A DNA stretch of 64,000 nucleotides from Planctomycetes bacterium syqfu (GTDB taxonomy: Bacteria > Planctomycetota > Phycisphaerae > Phycisphaerales > Phycisphaeraceae). How positions within the stretch are numbered: the first letter of the stretch is position 1; each line of letters starts with the position of its first letter. Of this stretch, positions 24,462 to 34,300 are shown piece after piece. Below the pieces are notes generated by a model, which was given only the letters and a program-made list of their open reading frames with translations, was not told the DNA's origin and made no database searches. The DNA lies in contig CP087563.1 in assembly GCA_020974905.1 (NCBI GenBank), positions 1,984,001-2,048,000 of the forward strand. The letters are read 5' to 3'. Position numbers and translations under genes: made by a program.

Positions 24462-26816
24462 TCAATGCAATTCACAGCGGACCACCAGTGCAGCTTTGAC
24501 TTCCGAGAGATTGATCACCTGGTGACCGGCAATGGTGCCCAATGCTGCAATCTGCTGAAGCAAGGCCTGAACCTGCGCCTGTTCATTGGCTGCAAATGGG
24601 ATTAAGCAAACCAGTCGCTTGCCTGCATAGTGTTTAGCCTGGAGTTGATTGGCAATCTTATCCAGACCAATCATGATCGTCCCGGCGACCGCAAGCTCGC
24701 TGACTTGATCGGGTTGTTGCGTCTGCACCGGTCGGGTATTCGTCAAGGAAACAACCTGCGATTCCGGCCAATCATCAAGGGACAACATGCGGGTGACCGC
24801 CTTGCCGGATGCCTGAAAAACCCTTGAAAACCAGCCATTTTCGTCACCAACGAGTAACACATGATCGTCGGATTCAAAATGGTTAAACATATGATTGACC
24901 AGTCGGGTTTCGTTGAGAGTCTCCTGCTGCGTCATCAACGTCCCGCGGTGCCAATGGTGATCCTGCTCGCTGGCAGGAATCTGAAAACCGGCTGCTTCCA
25001 GGGGTAAGTCCGGCTGGATGTAGTCTGCGTATTTCTCACACCACTTGGTGAACATCAAGCTGTAAAACACCGGCATGGTGTGTTGCTGGGTGAACTGCCC
25101 TGCCTGCAAAAATGCCTGCCATTGTGGGTCGAAAAGCTGTTTGGTCCAGTTACGTGTCTGCGTGAACATTTGCCCGAGCTTGGGAGCTGCCTGCACAATC
25201 CATTGTCCCAGCGGTGGCGTAAAACCGCGCTTGGGTCGGTCGATGGCTTCGATCGGACCGTAGCGTTTAGCCAACTCAAAGAGAATCCATTTGTACTGAT
25301 TGCCCTGAACCTTCATGGATGTCGGCAGGGACAGCATGAAATTCACCACCCGCCAATCGAGCATCGGATTGCGCGCTTCAAGCGATGCTGCCATGGTCAT
25401 GCGTTCTTCAACACAGACAAGATAGTCGGGCAAATTGGTTTTGACGTCCGCGTAAAGTGCCTGATTTAACGTATCAAAATGCTTATGTCGCATCCAGAAT
25501 TCACCGACATGCGTGCTCCCGGTGACGGACTTGAGAAGCATCTGACGCATATCATTGGCATACATGCCTTGGCGTGCGCCGGGTCAGGGGAGCAGGTTGG
25601 TTCGCAACAGGTACGAGGCAAGGTGGTCCATGGAGGACGGCTTGATTTTGTCATTGGTGGTTGCCACCGCCCAGTTGTATCGGCCTTCGTAACCCGCAGC
25701 CAACTCATCACCGCCCTGCCCCGAGAGTACGACGGTGAGTTGTTCTCGACATAATTGAGCCAACCGTCGCATGGGGAACATCGCGAAGTTGGCAAAGGGT
25801 TCGTCGAAGTACGTCGATACATCATCGACCAGTTCAAGAAAGTCCCCCAGCGAGACCACTTTTTCGTTGTATTCACAACGGTGATGTGCTGCGGTCATTT
25901 TCGCATAGGGCAACTCGTTGAAGCGCGGATCGTCACTGTCAAAGCCAATGCTGAACGTCTTGAGAGGGACATTGCCCATGGCTTTGGCTGCCATCGCGGT
26001 CATGAGTGTGGAATCAATGCCACCGGAAAGTAGACACCCAAACGGTACGTCCGCAATGAGTCGTTTTTGCACCGCATCACTGAGTAGTTCATCAAGCTGA
26101 TCAATCGCCTGCATCGGATCACTGGGAACGTCCACCGGTGAGTAATCCCAGTAACTGCAAATCGTATGTTCCCAACTGGCAGCATCAAGTTTGAGACTGC
26201 AACCAGCGGGGAGTTTGTGAATGTTCTTGAAAATGGTTCGCGGCGAGAGAATGTAGCCACGTGCAAAATACTGATCGATGGCAATGGGATCGAGGAGAAA
26301 TTTACGTTCCAGAAATCGAAGAATGGCCTTGAGTTCGCTGGCAAAAACGCAGCATTGATCGTCCTTGAACCAATACAAGGGTTTTTGCCCCAGGCGATCT
26401 CGGGCCATGATCAACGTTCGCGCCATGGTGTCCCAATGGGCAAAGGCAAACATGCCATTAAAATGTTCAAGGGCATCAAGTCCATCAACATTCAGCAGCT
26501 TGAAAAGGACTTCGGTATCGCAGGCGGTTTCGATGGATAGACCACGTTTTTTACAGGTCTGCTGGAGCTGCTGGAAATTGTAGATTTCGCCGTTGTAGAC
26601 CAGTGAATACCGGTCATTGACCATGGGTTGCTGACCATGTGACAGGTCCAGAACACTTAGTCGGCGATGCGCCAGACCAACGCCACCTGAGGCATCAAGC
26701 CAGAGTCCCGATTCATCCGGGCCGCGATGGGCAAGGGTTTCGCGAGCTGCAACCAGACGCGACCGATCCACAGCCTGGTCGGGGTTTTTGAAGATGACTC
26801 CGACAAATCCACACAT
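24462..26816 (-). pseudogene. asnB-like: Asparagine-synthetase-like amidotransferase with an in-frame stop codon and extra C-terminal domain
   Basis: The gene reads as one frame of 784 codons broken by a single TGA at 25584-25586. Before it: Cys-2 glutaminase (MCGFVGVIF, HRGPDESG, LVYNGEIYN) and the ATP-pyrophosphatase loop LLSGGIDSTLM with LSGQGGDELAAGYEGRY. After it: MYANDMRQMLL, EERMTMAASLEARNPMLD and RPKRGFTPPL, all family sequence, so the stop is a nonsense change or an error. The last ~170 residues lie beyond the normal family end and include DHVLLVGDENGWFSRVF, a Rossmann-like loop. Homologues in surface-glycan loci amidate unknown targets. It is co-directional with the broken sulfotransferase. 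Confidence 0.82.
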
Positions 26817-26871
26817 ATTGGAGTTATCGGTCGGTGATGCGATGGAAGATGAAAATCCCGCGGATTTGGGA

Positions 26872-26976
26872 TTTGGGATTTCTATCCCAGTGTAAACCGC
26901 AAGCGGTTTTTAAATCCGAAATCCGAAATCCAAAATCCGAAATTTCCAATCTACTCCCTACTCCCTACTCCCCCAC
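26872..26976. repeat. Seven-base tandem repeats in opposite orientation plus ACTCCCT repeats
   Basis: GGATTTG is repeated about three times (GGATTTGGGATTTGGGATTT), followed after ~35 bases by the opposite-strand version AAATCCGAAATCCGAAATCC and AAAATCCGAAAT. They can pair into a long imperfect hairpin with an ACCGCAAGCGGT palindrome in the loop. CTACTCCCTACTCCCTACTC follows at once. No gene is present in the 349-base gap 26817-27165. Confidence 0.75.
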
Positions 26977-26982
26977 GGATCA

Positions 26983-27021
26983 TAAAAAAGCAACCCGGTG
27001 TTGCGGATCACCGGGTTGCTG
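26983..27021 (-). terminator. Second terminator downstream of flagellin 1
   Basis: The stem AGCAACCCGGTG/CACCGGGTTGCT, an eight-base loop and a minus-strand TTTTTT tail form a strong terminator. It may back up the one at 27064-27099. Confidence 0.85.
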
Positions 27022-27063
27022 GAAACACGTTTGAATTGTCGAATCACTGCCCTCACTGGAGAA

Positions 27064-27099
27064 TAAAAACGGAGCGAGGGTCGTCCGGACCCTCGCTCC
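27064..27099 (-). terminator. Rho-independent terminator of flagellin 1
   Basis: The perfect stem GGAGCGAGGGTC/GACCCTCGCTCC has a five-base loop and is followed on the minus strand by GTTTTTATT. It lies 66 bases after the flagellin stop codon. Confidence 0.9.
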
Positions 27100-27165
27100 T
27101 GCATCAGTGATCGGATGCCCGCGGGACTGCGGACATGCCTAAGACTGTGACGTATACCCTGATGA

Positions 27166-28662
27166 TTAGCCAAGCAGTGAGAGCACGGAGTTCGGCTGCT
27201 GATTGGCAATACCAAGGACGTTGGTCGATGCGTTAACGAGGATCTGGCTACGTGTGAGTTCGGCGGTTTCGGCAGCAAAGTCGGTATCGCGGATGCTGCT
27301 TTCGGCGGCCGAGGTATTTTCAAGAGCGACGCCCAAGTTACGTGAGGTGGCACCAATCACATTGGATTGGAAGGCACCAATGCGCCCACGCAGATTGGAG
27401 ACGGAACTGATGGCAATGTTGACGATCTTCTGGGCAACTTCAAGGTCACCGTCGACCAGGTTGGCTTGGTTACCTGAGCCCAGGTCGTTGAGGAAACCGA
27501 TGTCACTGTCGCCAAGCTTACGGGCAGCAACGTTCTGGATGCCGATCGAAGCCTGATTGGTGATATTGACTTGCGGTCCAAGGTTGAACTTGGCACCACC
27601 GCCGGTGATGGTAAAGGCACTGATGGTGGCCTGTGATTGTGCACCCGCTTCAGTGAGTTCAATTTCCATATCCAGGAAGTCAGTTGCAATGCGTGCGGTA
27701 CGACCATCACTGGTGGCAGCAATACCGTTGATAATGGCTCCCACGTCCTGGCCTGCGTCACGAATGGGGTTATTGACGTTGGCAAAGGTGGTACCTGCAC
27801 CGGTATCTGCCGTGTTTTCGTCGATGGTTGACAGCGTGAAGACACTGCCTGCCTGACCGCCCTGATTGACGATGTCAAAGGAGACGAATTCGTTGGTGCC
27901 GTATTCGGTGCTCTTGACGACCAGGCCTGTGCCTGAGGTCGCAGCGGAGACACCGGTGGTTGCCTTGAAAGTGTTGATGGCTTCGGCGATGGATGCCAGC
28001 GTGGTGCCTGATGCAAAGGAGAATTCGCGACTCCCCTTGGAACCGGCAATTTCGAAGGTGAAAATATCGCTGCTCGAAGCCAGGTCCAATGCACCGTTGG
28101 TCGACAGGAACAAGCCTGCGTGCTGGGCGGATGCTGTGACAACGACTTCGACATCGCGTGTTTCGTTGTGTGAAAGCTTGGCAGCATTGATCTGGAAGCT
28201 GTTGACCGTGGTGGCCTGGCCGGAGATGGTGAAGTCAAACGTACCATTAAGGAGTTTGACACCTTCAAAGCTGGTGGCTTCGGCAATACGATCGATGGTC
28301 TGAAGAATGGAGTCCACCTGAAGCTGGTTGGCTTCTTTTTCCTCGACGGACAAACCAGCATCATTTGCTGATTCACCGACAAGGCTCTGGACTTCCAGAA
28401 GCAGTGCGTTGATTTCCTGAAGACCGCCTTCGGCAATGTTCATCACCTGGTCGGCACGTTCAGTGTTGGTGATGGCTGCAGAGATGGCTGCCTTTTCAGA
28501 ACGCAGGTTTTCACTGGCGATCAGACCTGCGGGGTCATCCTTACCACGGTTGATGGCAAGGCCGGTGCTCAGACGCTCGAGACTGGTGTTCAGCGAGTTG
28601 TTCTGCTGGGTCAGAATCCGTTGCGAGATGAGCGAGTTAACGTTGGTGTTGATGCGACTCAT
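27166..28662 (-). CDS. fliC: Flagellin 1
   Basis: The filament protein of the flagellum, exported by the type III flagellar apparatus without a cleaved signal. The 498 residues show conserved N-terminal D0/D1 helices (SRINTNVNSLISQRIL, ERLSTGLAINRGKDDPAGLIAS) and the C-terminal D1/D0 (LRGRIGAFQSNVIGA, IRDTDFAAETAELTRSQIL, ending NSVLSLLG). The middle ~220 residues form the variable region and include a flagellin IN-type motif (REFSFASGTTLASIAEAINTF). CGGAGGA before the ATG at 28662 sets the start; a longer frame upstream is spurious. A second flagellin lies upstream on the same strand with its own terminator, so each has its own transcript. Confidence 0.95.
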   Translation of the reverse strand: MSRINTNVNSLISQRILTQQNNSLNTSLERLSTGLAINRGKDDPAGLIASENLRSEKAAISAAITNTERADQVMNIAEGGLQEINALLLEVQSLVGESANDAGLSVEEKEANQLQVDSILQTIDRIAEATSFEGVKLLNGTFDFTISGQATTVNSFQINAAKLSHNETRDVEVVVTASAQHAGLFLSTNGALDLASSSDIFTFEIAGSKGSREFSFASGTTLASIAEAINTFKATTGVSAATSGTGLVVKSTEYGTNEFVSFDIVNQGGQAGSVFTLSTIDENTADTGAGTTFANVNNPIRDAGQDVGAIINGIAATSDGRTARIATDFLDMEIELTEAGAQSQATISAFTITGGGAKFNLGPQVNITNQASIGIQNVAARKLGDSDIGFLNDLGSGNQANLVDGDLEVAQKIVNIAISSVSNLRGRIGAFQSNVIGATSRNLGVALENTSAAESSIRDTDFAAETAELTRSQILVNASTNVLGIANQQPNSVLSLLG

Positions 28663-29142
28663 GGTGTCGGTCCTCCGTGATCTTTTTGAGCACATTGCTC
28701 GTTGTTATGTCCGGCATCCATGCCTTGAACGTTTGTCCCGAATCACTCCGATCCGTACTGATGCGTGTACACAGAACTCTGAAAACAAGCGGCCGGCCGT
28801 GACCTGCTGGTGTGACTGACTGCGTGAGCTTTTGTTTCTTTTTGTCTAGCTCAGTGACAGGGTCAGAGACCAGTTTGTTTTTTCGAATCCTGAGAACTCT
28901 CGTTCCGCTACTGTTTTTCGGGAAGTCACGGGCAAAACAGCCAGCGTCCGTTTTGAAAGTTTCTTATCGGACCACGTCAAGTCCGAATTCGTTTTATCAA
29001 CAACACCTCACAAAGCAAAAAGCCTGAAAAACAAGCTGTTTTTTAATATTGACACGAACAAACGCGCAACTGAACACAATAAAAGAAACGGTATCTGAAA
29101 ACATCGGTTTTGGTCTGATAATTACAAAACCGCATGGTGCGC
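28663..29142. other. Upstream region of flagellin 1
   Basis: The 552-base gap between the flagellins holds the flagellin 2 terminator and about 480 bases of likely promoter and leader DNA. A minus-strand TCCGATAA at 28964-28971 resembles a sigma-28 -10 element but lacks a matching -35. No gene is supported. Confidence 0.4.
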
Positions 29143-29178
29143 ATAAAAAAACACGGCAGTCGCAATGACTGCCGTGTG
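29143..29178 (-). terminator. Rho-independent terminator of flagellin 2
   Basis: The stem ACACGGCAGTC/GACTGCCGTGT (with one loop region) is followed on the minus strand by TTTTTTT. It lies 37 bases after the stop codon at 29215. Confidence 0.9.
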
Positions 29179-29214
29179 AAAAATTGTCAACTTGTCGCAG
29201 GTATCTTTTCGGTT

Positions 29215-30705
29215 TTATCCGAGCAGACCCAGAACAGATTGCGGGCGGGCGTTGGACATGGCCACCACATTCGTTGCCGCGGAGACCAGAATCTGGCTAC
29301 GGGTCAGGGATGCAGTTTCTTCAGCAAAGTCGGTATCGCGGATGGCGGATTCGGCTGCTGAGGTGTTTTCGTAAGCAATGTTCAACGAGTTAATGGTTGC
29401 ACCAATCACGTTTGACTGCACTGACCCCAGGCGTCCACGCATCTTGGAGACCTGGTCGATGGCATTGTCGACGATTTTCTGGGCATCGTCGAGATTATCG
29501 CTAAGCAGCGAGTTGGTGCCACCGGAGGCCAGTGTGTCCAGATAACCATCCGTGGAGTTACCAATGTTACGAGCAGCCATGTTCTGCATACCGATGCGGA
29601 TCTGGTTGCCGATGTTGACATCCGGGCCAATATTGAAGGTCGCCCCACCGCCGGTGATGGTCAGTGCGTTGACGGCACCGGTTGCAGTTGCCTGTGCAGT
29701 GGTCAGGGTCATTTCCATGTCCAGACCTTCACTGCTGACGGTCAATTCCTTACCGTTACCACGTGCGGTGATACCGTTGACGGCAGCGGTGACATCCTGA
29801 CCTTCGTCGCGAACAGCGGCGGTGACTGCGGTAAAGGCGGTGCCCCCACCGGTGTCTGCCGTGTTTTCGTCGATGGTTGACAAGGTGTAGACACCACCGG
29901 CCTGGCCGGCGGCATTGGTGACATTGAAGGACACGAAGTCATCTGAACCATAACCGGTGCTCTTGATGACGACGCCGGTGCCTGATGTGGCAGCGGAAAC
30001 GCCGGTGACATCCTTGAACTGGTTGATGGCGGTGACCATCTGGGCCTGGGTGGTACCGGAAGCGAAGCTGAATTCGCGGGTACCTTCTTTGCCGGCGATT
30101 TCGACGACGAAGCTGTCGGTGGCATTGGTCAGGTCAAGCTGACCGCCGGTCGACAGGAACAGACCACCATGCTGAGCCGAAGCGGTGACAACGGCCTGAA
30201 CGGCGACGCTGCCATTGGCTTCGAACTTGGCGGCATTGATCTGATAGTCGCTGACCGCAACGCCGGAGACCTGGAAGTCCTGGCTACCGTTGAGAAGCTT
30301 CACGTCACCAAAGCTGGTGGTTGAAGAGATACGGTCGATGGTCTGAAGAATCTGGTCAACCTGGAACTGGTTGGCTTCTTTTTCTTCCGTGGACAGACCG
30401 GTGTCGTTGGCGGTTTCGCTGACGAGGCCTTGCAATTCCGTAAGCAGGCTCTGCATTTCGTTGAGGCCACCTTCAGCGATGTTGATGACCTGGTCGGCGC
30501 GTTCGGCGTTACCGATTGCGGCCGTGATTTTTTCCTGGTCAGAGCGAAGTTTTTCGCTGGCGATCAAACCTGCGGGGCCGTCGGCACCACGATTGATCTT
30601 CAGACCGGTGCTCAAGCGTTCGAGTGAAGTGCTCAAGCTCTTGTTGTTTTGGGTCAGAATACGCTGACCGATGAGTGAACTGACGTTGGTGTTGATTGTA
30701 GTCAT
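29215..30705 (-). CDS. fliC: Flagellin 2
   Basis: A second flagellin of 496 residues, a paralogue of flagellin 1. The N-terminal helices read TTINTNVSSLIGQRIL and ERLSTGLKINRGADGPAGLIAS, and the C-terminus ASKMRGRLGSVQSNVIGA-like and ends ARPQSVLGLLG. The variable middle shares the same layout as flagellin 1 (ASAQHGGLFLSTGGQLDL, REFSFASGTTQAQMVTAI, LSTIDENTADTGGGT), so the pair arose by duplication. GGGAG nine bases before the ATG at 30705 sets the start. Two flagellins may build different filament segments or be expressed under different conditions. The long leader (see 30889-30922) is structured. Confidence 0.95.
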   Translation of the reverse strand: MTTINTNVSSLIGQRILTQNNKSLSTSLERLSTGLKINRGADGPAGLIASEKLRSDQEKITAAIGNAERADQVINIAEGGLNEMQSLLTELQGLVSETANDTGLSTEEKEANQFQVDQILQTIDRISSTTSFGDVKLLNGSQDFQVSGVAVSDYQINAAKFEANGSVAVQAVVTASAQHGGLFLSTGGQLDLTNATDSFVVEIAGKEGTREFSFASGTTQAQMVTAINQFKDVTGVSAATSGTGVVIKSTGYGSDDFVSFNVTNAAGQAGGVYTLSTIDENTADTGGGTAFTAVTAAVRDEGQDVTAAVNGITARGNGKELTVSSEGLDMEMTLTTAQATATGAVNALTITGGGATFNIGPDVNIGNQIRIGMQNMAARNIGNSTDGYLDTLASGGTNSLLSDNLDDAQKIVDNAIDQVSKMRGRLGSVQSNVIGATINSLNIAYENTSAAESAIRDTDFAEETASLTRSQILVSAATNVVAMSNARPQSVLGLLG

Positions 30706-30885
30706 TTGAGTTTTCTCCCAGGGCTGGTGGCGATGGCAACCATGACACGATGAACCTTTCGAGTTACTTAAGTGAGTCCAGTGTTGCCTTTTCTTCGAGT
30801 CTTGATCGCCAGGAGCCTCCTGTTGGTAAAGACGACCCTGTCTAAGTTTCATCCAACAACGCCCGGGGCCTCCGCCCGTAACGCC

Positions 30886-30922
30886 TGAGTCAGAAGCCCG
30901 CAGGGTACTCAGCGCTTCTGAC
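30886..30922 (-). promoter_or_regulatory. Structured element in the flagellin 2 leader or promoter region
   Basis: GTCAGAAGC and GCTTCTGAC (30889-30897 and 30914-30922) form a nine-base stem. CTGAGT (30886-30891) can instead pair with ACTCAG (30907-30912), so the two pairings compete or form a pseudoknot. It lies about 180 bases before the flagellin 2 ATG. The remaining ~270 bases to the terminator at 31197 show nothing clear. Confidence 0.4.
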
Positions 30923-31196
30923 TGTCACATGTTGTTTGCGGTTGCAAGCCGCTGGTTTAAACCGTTTGACCATTCGGAGTCATCCAACTCCTCGTGGCTG
31001 GGAATGAAAATCGTCGTTTTGCATGAATGAAATCAGGAACCATGAGAGAAACAATGCCAAATATCACTTAGGCGTATGTCATGTTCATCACAGTCGAAAA
31101 ACACGCAAAATACCGCACAAAACGCACAAACTCACACATCGCACCCAGAACGAACAAGACACATAACCGTCACAATCGCGCACGGCGTTACAACAT

Positions 31197-31230
31197 GAAA
31201 AAAGATGCCGACCACGGGGCCGACATCTTT
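31197..31230 (-). terminator. Terminator of the LEPR beta-helix protein gene
   Basis: On the minus strand AAAGATGTCGGCC pairs with GGTCGGCATCTTT (one mismatch or wobble pair each) and is followed by TTTTTTC. It lies 80 bases after the stop codon at 31310. Confidence 0.75.
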
Positions 31231-31309
31231 CGAATTGCTCTCTATTTCAATATGAATCTGTCCTGCCACACACATCACGGGCATGTCAAGACTCAGAAAT
31301 CAACACGCA

Positions 31310-34300
31310 CTAAACACTTGGCAAGGGATTGTCATTGTCAAAGCCCAATCCTGCATAGCTTGCATCCTGTGCATCAAAAGCATCATCAATAAAATCCCAA
31401 ATCACCGAAGTCCCCAGGAAATAACGGCCATCACCATCACTGTCATCAAGATCATCTGCATCGACATAAAGTGGATTGATCGTCGTGTTGGTCAAACCAT
31501 CACTGGCTTTGCCAAAGAGTTTGACGTTGGCAGACGAATAGCTGACCCGAGCTGCATGACTGAAATATTTCCCCGCAGTCCAATCCTTGGCAGCCGTGTT
31601 GGTGTTGGAGAAAATCGTGTTGCTGATGATCGCCTGGGTGAGTCCTGCGGTCCCGCCATTATCAATTTCAATGCCGGTGGAGACATTATGAATCGTGGAG
31701 TTAGTGAGTGTGATCACCGCATTGGGATCAAGCCAGATGCCTGCCCCGCCCTGCGTGCCTGATGACCATTTATAAGTCCAGGCCGAGAGGATATTGTCCA
31801 TGACGATATCGACATTACCCCAGATGCGGTAGTTGCGATAGTTGCCGATGGAAACCGTGTTGACAAACTGGACATGATGGGCCTTGACGTCAAAGCCACC
31901 GTCGGTGTTGTTGAATGCTTTGGCGCCGTAGTAGTAAATATATTCGTTATTGGCCTCAGCAGTGTAGCCGTCACCGTTCCAGTATCCGCCACCGTTGTCA
32001 TCATGGATATTTTGACCTGTGGTGTTGACGAAATAGATGTAACGATTGGGTGCGTTGTTCGAGTCGACCGAGTAAACCTCAAAGCCGATGGCAAAGCGTT
32101 CACCGTCCCATGCCTGACCGCCGGCATCCGCCAGGACATTGGTCAAAACCGCATTCTCCACACCGTCACGAATTCGCACACCCCGTTTTTCAAAGCCAAC
32201 GATCGAGCTGTCGGTAATCGTGACATTGCTCGATCCATCACCGTCACTGCCCTGAGCACCACCATCGATGTAGAAACCTTCACGGACCGCAGTCACATGG
32301 ACATTGCTGATATGAATATCCCAATCGACCAGTGTACTCACCGACTTGCCTGAGTTGTTCAGGAGGATGCCGTTTTCGAAGTTGGTGATATTGATATTCT
32401 GAATCTTGATATGACCGACACCGTTATCCACCTGAATACCGCGGCGATAGGTCGAGCCCGAGCCCTTGGTCCATGAACCATTGAGTGTCGGGAAAACACC
32501 ATTGCCATCCGCCACGCCGACGAGTGATTTGTATCGCACTTCACCGTTAACGACATCACCGCCGGAATCTAGATCGAAGGTGAGATTAAAGAAGTTACTT
32601 CCCTGAAGCGCAGTTGAGTTAATCAGAAACATCGTCTCCCCGGGGTTCAGACTGTTCCATGCTGCTTCGAGTTCAGCCATGTTTGCAACGCCCAACGGAC
32701 TGTTGACCGACGAGCCGTCACCGGTGCCCCCTGCCATGACATAGATGCCTGCGACCGCGCGTTGGAGGACGATCTGACTGTTGGCTGCGTCATGCACAAT
32801 CGCAAAACCGTCTGGCAGATTGGAGACGTTACCAAAGATGTTGGTGCTATCGGTGATGACACTGCCGCCGCCGGCGTAGTCCACGAGGACATAGCTGTCG
32901 TTAAGCAGTGTTGCTGGATCAATGCTACCGCTACCAGTGTTGGATTCAAAATTCAGGTTCATCTGCGAGATATCCAGCGTGCCTTCGTCAACAATGAACT
33001 TGGATTGTTCGACACCCCCACCGGATTTATGGCCGAGGTTAAAGTCAAACGTTGAGAGATAAGCCAATGTTCCCGTGCCGGTCTTGTTGACCTGGAACGT
33101 GCGTCCGCCGGTGGTGACAGCACCTTCGAAAGTGATATTGCCATCGGCTTCAATGGTGTGGGTGTAAATGGAATCCTTATCGCCACTGGTGTTGGCATAG
33201 GACCCGAGGATCAGTTCACCGTTACCGAGATTGCGTGCGGTGAAGTTGCTGTGACCTTTGAGCAGTGAATTGATTTCCTGATCGTTGGACACACCGTCTT
33301 CGACGACGACGGAGTAGATATCAAAGCGCTGGCCATTGATGGTGTGCGAGAAGGCGTCGTCCATGAAATTCAGTTGGTTAATCGCGACATTGCTTGAAAG
33401 CGTGATCGTGGTGTTCTGACTGAGATTGCCGAAGTACGCGATGTCACCACTACCGGGGATATCATCACCAACCCAGTTCTCAGCAGTTTGCCAACTGCCA
33501 CTGACATCGCCGACCCATTGACCGGGAATGCCCTGGATTTCACGGAGGAGAATTTGTTTATTGGCAGTGTCATGGTAAATCTCAAACCCGTCAGGCAAGC
33601 CTGCAACATTGCCGAAGATGTTGGTTGAATCGACGGTCACGTCTCCGCCTGCATAGTCCACGAGGAAATAGCTGCTTTGCGTGAGTGTCGCTGGATCAAT
33701 GCTGCCACTACCAGTATTGGTTTCAAGATTCAGCGTCATTTGCGAGATATCCAGCATGCCTGCATTGACGGTGAATTTGGACTGCTCCACACTGCCGTTG
33801 GTGCGGTGACCGAGGTTAAAGTCGAAGGTGGATTGATAGGTAAGTGTGCCTGATCCGTTCTTGACGATCTGGAATGTTCGACCACCGGTTGTCACAGCGT
33901 TGCGGAATATCACATCGCCATCTGCATTGATGGTGTGCGTGTATGTTGACTCTTTATCTCCACCCGTGTTGGTATAGGCGTTGAGCAGAAGATCTGCAGA
34001 ACCGTTATTGGTCGCTGTAAAATTACCATGTCCCTTGAGCAGTGAATTGACGGTTTGATCATTGGACACACCACTGTCAACGACGATGGAATAGATGTCG
34101 AAGCGTTGATTGGAAAGCGTGTAAGCCGAAGCACCGGAGACAAAATTCAATTGGGAGATGGTAACGTTGTTTGAAAGTGTGATCGTGGTGTTGGTTGCAT
34201 TGCCATCAAACGTCGCAACATCGGTACTGGCAGGCAAGGTGTCATTCTCCCAGTTGGTTGCTGTACTCCAGGCACCACTGACGCCCCCTTCCCACATCAC

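Noticed and set aside
28964-28990. Sigma-28-like promoter of flagellin 1 (minus-strand TCCGATAA)
   Set aside because: The -10-like octamer fits but the expected TAAA-type -35 at 11 to 15 bases is missing, and the distance to the ATG is ~300 bases.
31081-31392. 103-codon plus-strand open frame rich in His, Lys and Thr
   Set aside because: It covers the terminator of the LEPR protein gene, overlaps that gene's end, and has no ribosome site or domain.
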